Below are positions 33,895-42,847 of a stretch of 64,000 nt of DNA, one piece after another. The DNA comes from Solwaraspora sp. WMMA2056 (lineage in GTDB: Bacteria; Actinomycetota; Actinomycetes; Mycobacteriales; Micromonosporaceae). The stretch covers positions 6,820,001 through 6,884,000 of the forward strand of contig NZ_CP128360.1 in assembly GCF_030345095.1 (NCBI RefSeq). The letters run 5' to 3'. Each line of letters begins with the position of its first letter. Position 1 is the first letter of the stretch. The notes under the pieces are model-generated. The model had not been told where the DNA came from. It saw only the letters and a program-made list of their open reading frames with translations, and made no database searches. The position numbers and the translations under genes are program-made.

Positions 33895-34974
33895 ATGACA
33901 ACACCGGTCAACGGTAGTGGCAACGAAGGGCGAGGATTGCTAAACCTGACCGTGGAGTTGTCGTCCCCACAGGCATTTTCAGGGACACCATTCGCGATAT
34001 ATCTTCATGTCACGAACCCGTTTGATCGGCCGATCTGGATCCAGCAAGTCACAACGCACCTACCCTCGGCGGTCCACGCCGTTGCCGACCAGTTCAAGGG
34101 CGAAGCGAAACCGAGTAGCGCCGAAGACCCAGCGGCCTCAGGCTATCTGGCTGAGAGCCTTAACCGGCTGTCCGCCCTCCAGCGACGCCTCGCCGATCTC
34201 GTTGCCCAACCTTCCACGCCTGCAAGGCTGGAAGAGGAGCAACGGCTACGAGCTGCGGCTACCGAGCTGCACAGCCAAGTGCAAGGTATACGCGAATGGA
34301 CGGCGGTGCGGCATGGGTATGACCTCATCAGCGTTAGCGAGGACAGCCAGGTTCATATCGAGGACGCTCGGCTGGGACGTGCGGCGATGTACGTCAGCGG
34401 CAATGGCCAGTTGCACATCGAGCGGATAGGAGGGCCACGTGACCGAGATGTCCTGCTGTCCGCCCCCGTTCCCGCCAGTCTTGCTCTACAGGCGGGAAGC
34501 GACAGGGTGTGGACCCTTACTTTAACCACACGCAAAACAGCATTTTTCGTTCCCGCCGCCTACCGGTTGAATATCACCGTTCTATACTCCTTCGATCCGC
34601 CGCCCCTAGACGGCAAGCAGGAAGGTCAAGCGGTACATTCGAATACTGCAACTACGGAGGTGACTATCCGTTGTGCACTTTGGGCAGTCATAGCCGGATC
34701 GACCACTGGGGGAATACTCGGCGCCACTGCCCGATTCCTGCAGCAGGGAGGACCACAGCAGGTCGCGAGCGGCCCGACGTCCGCAGTCGGTCCGATACTT
34801 CTCGCTGTTATTCTTAGCATCGCCGCATCGATCTTCGCCGCGCGCCGAACCGAGACGCCTTCCTTTATCTCCGTAGAGGATTTCTGGGGCGGCGCCCTAG
34901 TGGGGTTTTTGGTCGGCTACTCTGGCACCGCCGCCTTTGAAAGCCTAACCGGCATGCATGTTGACAGCGCTTGA
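33895..34974 (+). CDS. Unrecognised membrane-anchored protein
   Basis: 359 aa from the ATG at 33895, preceded by GAGGAGAAG. The first ~250 residues are polar and rich in beta-like stretches (LNLTVELSSPQAFSGTPFAI, SDRVWTLTLTTRKTAFFVPA), with a short helical stretch near residues 80-130 (LSALQRRLADLVAQ). The C-terminus has three membrane helices (LWAVIAGSTTGGILGATARF, VGPILLAVILSIAASIFAAR, FWGGALVGFLVGYSGTAAFE). No signal peptide. GC is lower than the core. Function unknown. Confidence 0.65.
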   Translation: MTTPVNGSGNEGRGLLNLTVELSSPQAFSGTPFAIYLHVTNPFDRPIWIQQVTTHLPSAVHAVADQFKGEAKPSSAEDPAASGYLAESLNRLSALQRRLADLVAQPSTPARLEEEQRLRAAATELHSQVQGIREWTAVRHGYDLISVSEDSQVHIEDARLGRAAMYVSGNGQLHIERIGGPRDRDVLLSAPVPASLALQAGSDRVWTLTLTTRKTAFFVPAAYRLNITVLYSFDPPPLDGKQEGQAVHSNTATTEVTIRCALWAVIAGSTTGGILGATARFLQQGGPQQVASGPTSAVGPILLAVILSIAASIFAARRTETPSFISVEDFWGGALVGFLVGYSGTAAFESLTGMHVDSA

Positions 34975-35064
34975 GTGAGGGTCCACGGTAGCCACCAATT
35001 ATGGGGCCAGAGGTGTGTGGCGCCTTGGTGGTACCAATCACTTTCAACCGTTTACCTGCCCAGA

Positions 35065-35342
35065 TCAGAGGCGGTGCCAGAGTTGGAAGGTGGGGCCGAC
35101 CGCCGGCAGGCCAGGTCCGTCAGCGGCAGGGCGTAGCGGCGTCCGGCGGGGCCACCAGGCCGGTCAGGCGCACCGAAGCACCCGACGCCCGCCGTGCCGC
35201 GTCCTCCGCCACCGTCCGGATCCGCGCCGAATCATGCGAGCCGAGCAGCTGCCACGAATGCACCAACGACCGCCACGACACCAACGCCCCGAACGCACGC
35301 ATCGTCGCCAACGCCGCCGACCCGAACCGGGCCGGCACACCC
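35065..35342 (-). pseudogene. Decayed, internally deleted relic of the GH13 gene 3' end
   Basis: It begins at the TGA complement (35065-35067), exactly where the GH13 genes at 42848 and 46846 end. It matches their last segments (ARRASGASVRLTGLVAPP) and, after an internal deletion of ~300 bp, an upstream block (SAALATMRAFGALVSWRSLV, HSWQLLGSHDSARIRTV). Roughly 85 percent identical by eye. Confidence 0.8.
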
Positions 35343-35471
35343 CGTTGACCGGTAGGGCGGCTTCCGCAGAGCCTGCCGCCGGCGGTCATGGGAGGCATCC
35401 GGCGGCGGCTGGCGACGCTCCCGCACCACTGGAAGGGATGCTTCCCGTTACGGCAACCACCCCCTGCCTCC
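35343..35471 (+). promoter_or_regulatory. Shared promoter module, copy 3, upstream part (cut by ISAs1)
   Basis: It carries a diverged GCCTGCCGCCGGCGG hairpin like that at 29656, then the GGAAGGGATGCTTCCCGTTA hairpin arm, ending in CCCTGCCTCC, one copy of the ISAs1 target duplication. The rest of the module continues at 36838. Confidence 0.65.
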
Positions 35472-36837
35472 CAGGGTGATTGCGTAGTCGGCCGGTAGGC
35501 CGCTGACCAGGTATTTCGTGAGCAGTTCGGCCTCTACGGAGTCGCGAGAAGCGGGTGAGGCCGCATCGGTGATCATGGAGTTGCGACGCTTCATGACTCC
35601 GAGAAAGACCCCACCCGCCGATGGCATCATCCCTCACTCCCGCACTGGCCGTAGCGGCACCCGCCTCGATCGCGGAGGCAGTGCCAGTCACCGACGGTGA
35701 ACGCAGCGGTCTACTACACGCGCTGACCGCTGTTCCCGATCCACGCGACCCACGAGGCGTGCGGTACCCGCTGACCCCGCTGCTGGCGGTGGCGGTCTGT
35801 GCCGTCATGGCCGGGGCGTCATCGTTCGCCGCGATCACCGACTGGCTGCACGACCTGGACACACAAGCACAGCGGCGGCTCGGTTTCACCGCGGGGGTGC
35901 CGGTCGGCAGCACCGTCTGGCGGCTGCTGACCCGCCTCGACGACACGCTGCTCGGCACCGTCCTCGCCGGCTGGCTGAGTGCCCGCACTCCCGCCCAGGT
36001 GACCACCCCGAGGCGGTACCGCACGGTGATCGCCATCGACGGCAAGTCGTTGCGTGGCTCCCGCACCGGCGACGGCCGCACGGTGCATCTGCTGTCCGCC
36101 CTGGACACCACCACCGGGATCGTGATCGCCCAGGTCACCGTGGACACGAAGAGCAACGAGATCACATCGTTCGCGCCGCTGCTCGACGCCGTCGAACAGG
36201 TACTCGGCTCCCTGACCGGGGTGCTGTTCATCGCCGACGCCCTGCACACCCAGACCCGTCACGCCGACGAGGTCACCGCCCGTGGAGCACACCTGCTCGT
36301 GCAGGTGAAGGCCAACCAGCCGACCCTGTTCAAGCAACTGAAAGGACTGCCCTGGGCACGGGTCCCGGTGGGTGACCGGACTCGCGACCGTGGTCACGGC
36401 CGCCGGGAGACCCGCACCGTGAAGGCCGTCACCGTCGCGACCCCCGGTGGTATCGCCTTCCCGTACGCCCAGCAAGCCGTGTGCATCACCCGGACTCGCA
36501 TCGTCGCTGGTAGAACCAGCCGGGAGACGGCCTATCTGACCGTGTCGCTGCCCGCCGGCGAAGCCCTGCCCCGCGATCTGCAGAGCTGGATACGTCGACA
36601 CTGGTACATCGAGAACAAGGTCCATCACGTACGCGACGTGACGTTCCGTGAAGACCTTCACCAGGCCCGGACCGGCACCGGACCCGCCGTTCTCGCCACG
36701 TTGCGTAACACCGCGATCGGCTGGCACCGCACCACCGGGGCGACCAACATCGCCCGGGCAACCCGCCAAGCCAACCGCCGATCACACGACCTGATCACCG
36801 CCGTGACCAGCAGTTACCCGACAACGCAATAGCCCTG
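35472..36837 (+). mobile_element. ISAs1-family element, copy 2 (intron-free)
   Basis: 1366 bp with ends CAGGGTGATTGCGTAGTCGG and, inverted, CAGGGCTATTGCGTTGTCGG (17 of 20 match). Flanked by a perfect 10-bp target duplication CCCTGCCTCC (35462-35471 and 36838-36847). It lies inside the promoter module of the intact HTH-TPR gene. Confidence 0.95.
35621..36832 (+). CDS. ISAs1-family transposase
   Basis: 403 aa, intact. N-terminal DDE_Tnp_1-associated domain (LHALTAVPDPRDPRGVRYPL, then GASSFAAITDWLHDL); catalytic blocks VIAIDGKSLRGSRTGDGR, GVLFIADALHTQTRHADEV, and the C-terminal HWYIENKVHHVRDVTFREDL. This is the transposase whose other copy is interrupted by the group II intron. It ends 5 bp before the IS terminus. 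Confidence 0.95.
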   Translation: MASSLTPALAVAAPASIAEAVPVTDGERSGLLHALTAVPDPRDPRGVRYPLTPLLAVAVCAVMAGASSFAAITDWLHDLDTQAQRRLGFTAGVPVGSTVWRLLTRLDDTLLGTVLAGWLSARTPAQVTTPRRYRTVIAIDGKSLRGSRTGDGRTVHLLSALDTTTGIVIAQVTVDTKSNEITSFAPLLDAVEQVLGSLTGVLFIADALHTQTRHADEVTARGAHLLVQVKANQPTLFKQLKGLPWARVPVGDRTRDRGHGRRETRTVKAVTVATPGGIAFPYAQQAVCITRTRIVAGRTSRETAYLTVSLPAGEALPRDLQSWIRRHWYIENKVHHVRDVTFREDLHQARTGTGPAVLATLRNTAIGWHRTTGATNIARATRQANRRSHDLITAVTSSYPTTQ

Positions 36838-37014
36838 CCCTGCCTCCCCTCTTGACATTTACGTGTTGACGTATTCCCTGGCAGGGTCAGGAATTGCTCG
36901 ACGCAGATGGTTGAAGGCGGCATTCACCAGGTGGGATACTGTCCAAAGTCGATTACCGCCACAGGCAGTTCGCGGCATCACGCATCAGATCGTGCGCCAC
37001 ACTTCGGGGGTGTC
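36838..37014 (+). promoter_or_regulatory. Shared promoter module, copy 3, downstream part
   Basis: It starts with the second CCCTGCCTCC, then TTGACA/TTGACG boxes and the promoter TTGAAG (36911-36916)-18 bp-GATACT (36935-36940). Nearly identical to 31450-31626. The core promoter is therefore still attached to the gene despite the IS insertion. Confidence 0.72.
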
Positions 37015-38412
37015 ATGCAGAACCATCCGCTCACCGCAGCACGCGAACGCCTGGGCCTGACCCGCCGGCAACTCGCCGACGCCGTCAACAAGATCCTCTA
37101 CCCCGACCCCGGACAAGCAGCCCACAGCGCCTTCACCGCCAACTACCTGGGCAAACTCGAAAACGGCAAGATCCGCTACCCCGCCGAGGACTACCGCACC
37201 GCCCTCCGCATCGTCCTCAACGCCGACACCGACGACGAACTCGGATTCCGGCCAGCACGCGAACTGAGGACCACAGTCGCCCTGGTCCGAAGGGTCTACT
37301 CCCGATCGGCGAGACATGAGAGTGACCCAGCCGGCGTACTCCCAGGGAACGACATGCGACCCGGGCAGATGCCAGAACACGGCGAGGCCGGAGAGCCGGA
37401 CACGAACCGTCGCTCCCTGCTCCAGGGAATCGCGGCGGTCGCTGCCTCGGCCGGCCTGCTCGGCGGCTCCGCCGACGACGGCTCGCGTCGGGTGGGCCAC
37501 AGCGACATCGACCGGCTTGACGCCGTGATCTCCCTCTACCGATCTATCGACTACGAACGCGGCGGAGGCGCGCTCTACCGCGACGTCGCACACCTGGCCG
37601 ACTCCGCGTCAGCCATGCTGGACCAGCCCTACCCCTCATCAGTGGGCTCTCGGTTGCTGCGGTCGGTCGCGTCAGTCCGACAACTGGCGGGTTGGACCGC
37701 GTTCGACGCCTGCCGACATCTCGATGCACAGAGGCACTTCCTCCTGGCCGAGCGGATGGCGGTCGCCGCGAACGACGTACTGCTCACAGCGCGGGTGCGC
37801 TACTGCCAGGCCCGCCAGTTCCAGCACCTGCGCCACAACAAAGATGCGCTGGAGACGCTTCGCCTGGCCCGCGACGAGGTAGGTCGACGGGTCACCCCGG
37901 CTGTCAGCGCGATGCTCCACGGAGCCGAGGCCGCCTCCCTGGCCGCTCTCGGCGACGGGCCGTCGGCAACACGCGCCCTCGGGTCGGCCACAGACGAGTT
38001 CGACCGCATCAACCCGGACAACGAACCAGACTGGATGCGCTTCTACGACCGCGGCGAACTCCTCGCCCAGTACGGGCGGGTCTACCGCGACCTCGCCCGC
38101 AAGGACAACAGCGACCGGTACGGCGAGGCCGCCACCCGTACCGTCGCGCAAGCCATCGAGACCTTCGGTTCCCAGAACGTCCGCAGCAGCGCGCTCAACG
38201 GCGTCAGCCTGTGCAGCTCACTGTTCCTAGCGGACGAGCCCGAGCAGGCGGTCACCGTCGGCGCCTGCGTGATCGAACAAGCCCGGCAGCTCAGCTCGCC
38301 CCGCATCCTGGACCGCATCCACAACCTGCGACGGGATCTCAAGCGCCACGAGCACATGTCCACCGTCGCCGACTTCTCCCGCACCGTAGCTGCGGTAGGC
38401 GTAGGCAGCTGA
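37015..38412 (+). CDS. HTH-TPR regulator, copy 3 (intact)
   Basis: 465 aa from ATG 37015. The N-terminus is an XRE-like HTH (ARERLGLTRRQLADAVNKIL, then FTANYLGKLENGKIRYPAED). A Pro-rich linker and a possible Tat-like RRSLLQGIAAVAASAGLLGG stretch follow, then TPR-like helices (DACRHLDAQRHFLLAERMAV, LTARVRYCQARQFQHLRHNK, GAEAASLAALGDGPSATRAL). Many actinobacterial regulators share this plan. The stop overlaps the kinase ATG (TGATG), so both are translated together. The only unbroken copy of three. Confidence 0.83.
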   Translation: MQNHPLTAARERLGLTRRQLADAVNKILYPDPGQAAHSAFTANYLGKLENGKIRYPAEDYRTALRIVLNADTDDELGFRPARELRTTVALVRRVYSRSARHESDPAGVLPGNDMRPGQMPEHGEAGEPDTNRRSLLQGIAAVAASAGLLGGSADDGSRRVGHSDIDRLDAVISLYRSIDYERGGGALYRDVAHLADSASAMLDQPYPSSVGSRLLRSVASVRQLAGWTAFDACRHLDAQRHFLLAERMAVAANDVLLTARVRYCQARQFQHLRHNKDALETLRLARDEVGRRVTPAVSAMLHGAEAASLAALGDGPSATRALGSATDEFDRINPDNEPDWMRFYDRGELLAQYGRVYRDLARKDNSDRYGEAATRTVAQAIETFGSQNVRSSALNGVSLCSSLFLADEPEQAVTVGACVIEQARQLSSPRILDRIHNLRRDLKRHEHMSTVADFSRTVAAVGVGS

Positions 38413-39329
38413 TGACCGGATCGGTCGGACGGTTCACCGAGCAGGCGATGGCAGCGGCATTGCACGAGATCGCCGCCCGACTCGGCGTCGCCGCCGGCGA
38501 CGCCCAACTGCTACGGCTGACCAACAACGCCGTGTACGCGCTCCCCTCAGCCGGCCTCGTCATCCGCATCACCCGATCCCACGCCCTGCACGACCGGGCG
38601 CTGAAGGTCGCCCGCCTGGCAACCTGGTTCGAAGCAGTCAACGCCCCGACCATCCGCCTCGCCCCCAACATCGAGCAACCGGTACGGGCCGACGGCCTCT
38701 CCGCCACGGTGTGGCGGCTCGTCGCTCCCACGCCACGACCGCCGACCGTCGAGGAACTCGGTCAGGTACTCCGCGAGTTCCACGCCCTGGGCCTGCCGCC
38801 GTTCCCGCTGCCCGAGTGGGACCCGGTCGGCGACGTCCGCACCCGTCTCACCGACGCGGAAGCACTGGACGCGGCCGACCGAGACTTCCTGCTGGACTGG
38901 TGCGATCGGCTCGCACCACGCATCGCGGACCTGAACGCCCAGGCCCGCGGCCTGGTCCACGCCGACGCACACGTCGGCAACCTGCTCCGCGAAGCCGACG
39001 GCCGCGTAGTCCTCTGCGACTTCGACCCGACCTGCATCGGCCCGTGGCAGGTCGACCTGGCCGCCGTCGCCGTAGGCGAGATCCACTTCGGCCGGGCCAG
39101 CGCACACCAAGCCCTCACTTCAACGTACGGCTACGACGTCACCACCGACCCAGCCTGGCCGACCCTCCGCGAAGCCCGCGAACTCAAGATGATCGCCGCC
39201 GCCGTACCCCTACTCGCCAGCACCCCCGGCGTCGCCGATGAGTTCGCCGTCCGCCTGGCCTCCGTCCGCAACAAAGACCACACCGTACGCTGGACCCCCT
39301 TCGTAGACCTCACCAGTCGAACCGACTAG
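38412..39329 (+). CDS. Aminoglycoside-phosphotransferase-like (APH) kinase
   Basis: 305 aa. The protein-kinase-like APH fold: N-lobe GLVIRITRSHALHDRALKVA, catalytic loop GLVHADAHVGNLL (HxDxxxxN) and metal-binding VVLCDFDPTCIGPWQVDL. Such enzymes phosphorylate small molecules including antibiotics; the substrate is unknown and resistance should not be assumed. It is coupled to the HTH-TPR regulator, and a relic of the same gene follows copy 2, so regulator and kinase were an inherited pair. Confidence 0.82.
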   Translation: MTGSVGRFTEQAMAAALHEIAARLGVAAGDAQLLRLTNNAVYALPSAGLVIRITRSHALHDRALKVARLATWFEAVNAPTIRLAPNIEQPVRADGLSATVWRLVAPTPRPPTVEELGQVLREFHALGLPPFPLPEWDPVGDVRTRLTDAEALDAADRDFLLDWCDRLAPRIADLNAQARGLVHADAHVGNLLREADGRVVLCDFDPTCIGPWQVDLAAVAVGEIHFGRASAHQALTSTYGYDVTTDPAWPTLREARELKMIAAAVPLLASTPGVADEFAVRLASVRNKDHTVRWTPFVDLTSRTD

Positions 39330-39769
39330 GTCTCGCCAAGGTCCAAATCGAAGAGACCGACCATAGAAGTCCTGACAGGACAGCCCGGCTGCGGCACCCG
39401 GGCCCGGCAAGCCGGTCTGTAACTGCCTCCCTACAGCCTCACAACCGCCCCGTCACGCCTTCCACCCAGCGATACCACCACCAGGATCGCGCTTGCTGGT
39501 TACACCAACGCACTCGACTCAACTGCGGTTACCCCTGGTCAGCTGGCAAATTGCGGCCAGCGCACTAGTCACGATAGGATCGGTATCACATGTTCCAAAC
39601 ACGGTCAAGACTATCCAATACTCGAACAAACTTTAGCAGTTACTCAGTCCACAGCGAACATTCCGAGTATTTACAAATAGTCATGATCGACTCGCGCAAC
39701 GCCTTGAAGCACGCCACACACCCCAGGTACGGTCGACGAATCGAGGCAACATGAAGGAGTGGTGAGGTC
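39330..39769. other. Intergenic stretch with an IS701 scrap
   Basis: Apart from the relic at 39440-39563 there is AT-richer sequence with no gene. The promoter of the secreted-protein genes should lie near 39640-39750; an AAGGAG ribosome-site sequence stands at about 39753. Confidence 0.5.
39440..39563 (+). mobile_element. Relic of an IS701-type right end
   Basis: With gaps it matches the last ~130 bp of element A: CTGGTTACACCAACGCACTC corresponds to CTGGTTCCACCAACGCACCC, then GGCAAATTGCGGCCAGCGCA corresponds to AGCAAATGGCGGCTGCCGTA. It is followed by CTAG (39564-39567), the family's target. Confidence 0.65.
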
Positions 39770-40206
39770 TTGCACGCAGTCATCAGAGTAGCCCGAAGCA
39801 TTATTCTCCTAGCGCACTAACAAGCATCTGCCTATCATTCTCAACAGCAGCTACAGCGAGCCCAGCGGATCACAGAGCGATCACACCATCCTTCATCGAG
39901 TCGGTTGATCCGGCCGAACAACCACTCAACTTCGAGAACAACGATGAGATGTCAGTTGCGTGGGATGCAGTGTATGACAAATATCTGACTGCAGGCATGT
40001 GGGCCGCAGCAGCCGTCTCCCAGGCGGCGTTTACCGCATATTGCATTTCGGCGGTTCCATCTCCGCTTCAGCCAGCCTGCCACCTGATTGCCAACAGCGG
40101 GTTGCTCTCCCAATTCCAGAGCATGGGTCCGCCAAACGGCCGCTGTCTCAAGATTGCACCAAGACTAGGACTGCCTCCCTACCAACTCAGCTACATAAGC
40201 TGCTAA
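39770..40206 (+). pseudogene. Small secreted protein gene, frameshifted in the signal peptide
   Basis: From a TTG at 39770 (AAGGAG upstream) the start of a signal peptide reads MHAVIRVARSIILLAH and hits a stop. One frame over it continues LTSICLSFSTAATASPADHR, a natural signal-peptide end, and the mature protein SVAWDAVYDKYLTAGMWAAA, then AYCISAVPSPLQPACHLIAN, with four cysteines, to 40206. Low GC. An intact shorter reading could start at ATG 39949 but would lack secretion. Family unknown. Confidence 0.5.
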
Positions 40207-40233
40207 TCGATCACCATCGAACCAGGAGGCTTC

Positions 40234-40860
40234 ATGATACGAGGGATGCAACGACTAGCGGTTTCGGCCGCCGGAGTAGCGCTAACACTTGCCTTCGGAC
40301 TGATCAATCCAAGCTCGGCCCAAGCCACACCGGAGCAACCGGCGGTAATTACAAACCCGAGCCTTCAGGCGGCAGCCGAAGCCTTCGCAGAAGCAACAAG
40401 TCGACTAACACCAAGCATTGTGCGAGCCGACGATGGAACGCTTGAGCTAGAAACTACCGCGGCCGACTCGGGAATCAACCCGGAGACGTTCGATCAGGTC
40501 GTAGCAAGCTTGGACGAACTTAACCAAGCCGTCCTTCGCGGAGAACTTCTGACAAACGAACAGTTGCAAGTTTTTCCAGCAAATCCATCCATCTTTCACA
40601 ACGGAGTAATCTACTACTGGTGGGGAATGGAGGTTCACTTCACCGCAACCACAACCAGCAAAATAACGAATGCAATGAATGCGGGCGCCGGATTCTCCGC
40701 GATAGTAGCAATTGTCCTCCCTGTAGTTGGAACAATCGCGGCCACCGTTGTTGCAGGCCTTTTTGTCATTGGGGCTAGTGCTCTGGGCTTTTGCTCGAAT
40801 AGCAACGGCGTCATCGTAAGCCATCCGTATGTTGGCCCAGTTTGGTGCAGCGGACACTAG
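40234..40860 (+). CDS. Secreted protein with hydrophobic C-terminal domain, unknown
   Basis: 208 aa, ATG preceded by AGGAGG. A signal peptide (AAGVALTLAFGLINPSSAQA) is followed by a helical linker. A conserved-looking YYWWGMEVHFTATTTSKI, a hydrophobic hairpin (GFSAIVAIVLPVVGTIAATV, VAGLFVIGASALGFCS) and a tail VSHPYVGPVWCSGH come next. I know proteins with this YWWG...hairpin...PW plan only as actinobacterial hypotheticals. A helical hairpin after secretion is also seen in pore-forming bacteriocins, but that is speculation. Confidence 0.7.
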   Translation: MIRGMQRLAVSAAGVALTLAFGLINPSSAQATPEQPAVITNPSLQAAAEAFAEATSRLTPSIVRADDGTLELETTAADSGINPETFDQVVASLDELNQAVLRGELLTNEQLQVFPANPSIFHNGVIYYWWGMEVHFTATTTSKITNAMNAGAGFSAIVAIVLPVVGTIAATVVAGLFVIGASALGFCSNSNGVIVSHPYVGPVWCSGH

Positions 40861-41180
40861 CTGCAGAAAGAACTCAAGAGCAAGCCAAACTGGCTCGCCG
40901 AAGCCCACTGGGTTACGGCGAGCCAAGTGGCATTCATTCAACACAACAGCAACTACTAACCCAAGGACAAGAATTGTTGCGAGCCACACGGTACATCTGC
41001 ACTCTACTGGCAGTGATCTTCACATCACTAAGCATAATATCGTTTTTTGTCAATTTTAGTGAGATAGAGAGCAAAACATCTGCGCTCGGAGTTCTCGGGT
41101 TTGCGTTTGGCATGATCGCTGTCGTCATCAAGCTGAAGGCAAACCAGAACAAAGGCGTCATGAACCCCAAAGAAGATTGA
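40842..41180 (+). CDS. Small membrane protein, unknown
   Basis: 112 aa from a TTG-GTG pair at 40842, overlapping the secreted-protein stop by 19 bp. A polar N-terminus rich in Gln is followed by two membrane helices (YICTLLAVIFTSLSIISFFV and ALGVLGFAFGMIAVVIKLKA). Overlap with the secreted protein suggests co-expression; it could be its partner or immunity protein, though no family supports that. Confidence 0.55.
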   Translation: MVQRTLAAERTQEQAKLARRSPLGYGEPSGIHSTQQQLLTQGQELLRATRYICTLLAVIFTSLSIISFFVNFSEIESKTSALGVLGFAFGMIAVVIKLKANQNKGVMNPKED

Positions 41181-41386
41181 GCTATTACACCAGCCACCAG
41201 GAGAACCAACCCTTATCAGGTCGTGACATCGCGTCGATTTTAGGTCCAACCGGGCACGGGTTCGACTTCCGCGCATAGACGAGCGAGAACGCGCCTGGAT
41301 CAGGTCGCGGTCGACAATGTCGCAGCCGAGGTGTCGATTCGTTTTTCCGGAATCACCATCAGCGGATGGGTTCGATGGGCAACTAG

Positions 41387-42817
41387 TACTCCAGCCGGGG
41401 ATCGTGATCATGGCTCGGTGAGTGCTTGTCGGGCGTAGTGGCTGGTTCTGGCTCGCGCCTGGTGGCGGCGTCGGCGTATGGACCAGAGCAGCGGGTCGCG
41501 GTGGCGGCGGGTGGGTTCGATGATCAGGACGTTGAACAGGTGACGTAGTTCGTTGACGGTCAGTGCGATCAACCCGGCCGGGTCGGGGCGGCTGCGGCGT
41601 GTGGTCGCGGCGGCGAGGAAGGCGTGGGCGAGGATCGCCAGGGTCGTCCAGCGGTGCCAGGATGTCCAGCGGCGGTGTTGGTGCTGGTCCAGGCCGAGGC
41701 CGGTCTTCGCGGCCTGGAACGATTCTTCGATCTTCCAGCGGCGGCCGGCGACGGCGACGAGGCTGCGGAGCGGGACGGTGTGGGGTGCCCAGCAGCGGTA
41801 GAAGGCCAGCTCGCCGGTTCTGCGGTTGCGGCGGATCAGCAGCCAGTGGCGCCCGCTGTGGGTGTCGGCGGCGTGTGGCAGTGCGATGAATGCCCAGTCG
41901 TACCAGCGGTGGCCTTTCACGCCCCTGCCCGCAGAGATCCGATGCCAGGCGGTAGTGGGAAGGCCGGCGGCGAGGGCGTCGACGCGGTGGACGCCAACAT
42001 TGGTGGTCACCTGGTGGGAGCAGGCCACGGCCAGGACGTAGCCCAGTCGCAGCTGACGGAGTTCGGCTGCCAGGCGCGGATCGCCGCCGTAGACCTCGTC
42101 GCCGGCCACCCACTGACACGGCAGTCCGGCGGTGACCGCCGCGGTGATCATCCGCGACGCCAGTTGCGGCTTCGTGGCGAACCGGACCTGCTCGGGGACG
42201 CCAGCCTCGGCGCGGCGGCCAGGGTCGTCGCACCAGGACGTCGGCAGGTAGAGCGCGGTGTCGAGCATCGCGTGAACGTCGTCGGTGGCGTAGACGAGGT
42301 GCACGGCGACCTGACAGTTCTCGATCTTCCCGGCCGTGCCGGAGTACTGCCGCTGCACGCCGACGGTGTGCCGGCCCTTCTTCAGGTCCCCCGTCTCGTC
42401 GATGACCAGCACCGCCTCGGTGTCACCGAGGTGGTGGCCCACGAACTCGCGGACATCGGCGCGGACGGCGGCGTCGTCCCAGCGCACCCGGGTCAGCAGA
42501 TCCTGCATCCCGTCCGGGCTGGTGTCCCCGGCATGCTCCGCGATCGTCCAACAGTTCTTCGACGGTATCGGCGCCAGCAGGCCCCGGACGAAGTCACGCA
42601 CCCGGCGGCGCGGCTCCGGCCTGCGGAAACGACGCCCGATCATCACCATCAGGTCGTCGAACAACACCTGCCACAGGCGGGCGTCTACCCTGTATCCCGC
42701 AGCCACCGCCGCGTCATGGTCAGTCCACACAACCGCCCATGATCGACGGTGGCTGCACCCGTTCCCGCACCGCACCAGACCGCAGCTCAGCCAAGGTCAA
42801 CATCCCCGGCTGGAGTA
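41387..42817 (-). mobile_element. IS701-family element D
   Basis: 1431 bp with 16-bp perfect terminal repeats TACTCCAGCCGGGGAT, flanked by CTAG (41383-41386 and 42818-42821). Same target as elements A-C but a different sequence. Confidence 0.93.
41408..42775 (-). CDS. IS701-family transposase (element D)
   Basis: 455 aa, intact. DDE_5 motifs: AVLVIDETGDLKKGRHTVGV, QRQYSGTAGKIENCQVAVHL, QWVAGDEVYGGDPRL, HRWYDWAFIALPHAADTHSG and RRWKIEESFQAAKTGLGLDQ. Confidence 0.93.
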   Translation of the reverse strand: MRCGNGCSHRRSWAVVWTDHDAAVAAGYRVDARLWQVLFDDLMVMIGRRFRRPEPRRRVRDFVRGLLAPIPSKNCWTIAEHAGDTSPDGMQDLLTRVRWDDAAVRADVREFVGHHLGDTEAVLVIDETGDLKKGRHTVGVQRQYSGTAGKIENCQVAVHLVYATDDVHAMLDTALYLPTSWCDDPGRRAEAGVPEQVRFATKPQLASRMITAAVTAGLPCQWVAGDEVYGGDPRLAAELRQLRLGYVLAVACSHQVTTNVGVHRVDALAAGLPTTAWHRISAGRGVKGHRWYDWAFIALPHAADTHSGRHWLLIRRNRRTGELAFYRCWAPHTVPLRSLVAVAGRRWKIEESFQAAKTGLGLDQHQHRRWTSWHRWTTLAILAHAFLAAATTRRSRPDPAGLIALTVNELRHLFNVLIIEPTRRHRDPLLWSIRRRRHQARARTSHYARQALTEP

Positions 42818-42847
42818 CTAGTGGCGTTCACCGGGCAGGGCGCAGCG

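Noticed and set aside
38412-39329. Calling the APH-like kinase an antibiotic-resistance gene
   Set aside because: Only the fold motifs are visible; many APH-fold kinases act on unrelated substrates.
41230-41300. tRNA-like GGTTCGACTTCC stretch as a possible tRNA or att site
   Set aside because: No acceptor stem, anticodon arm or CCA end could be built around it.
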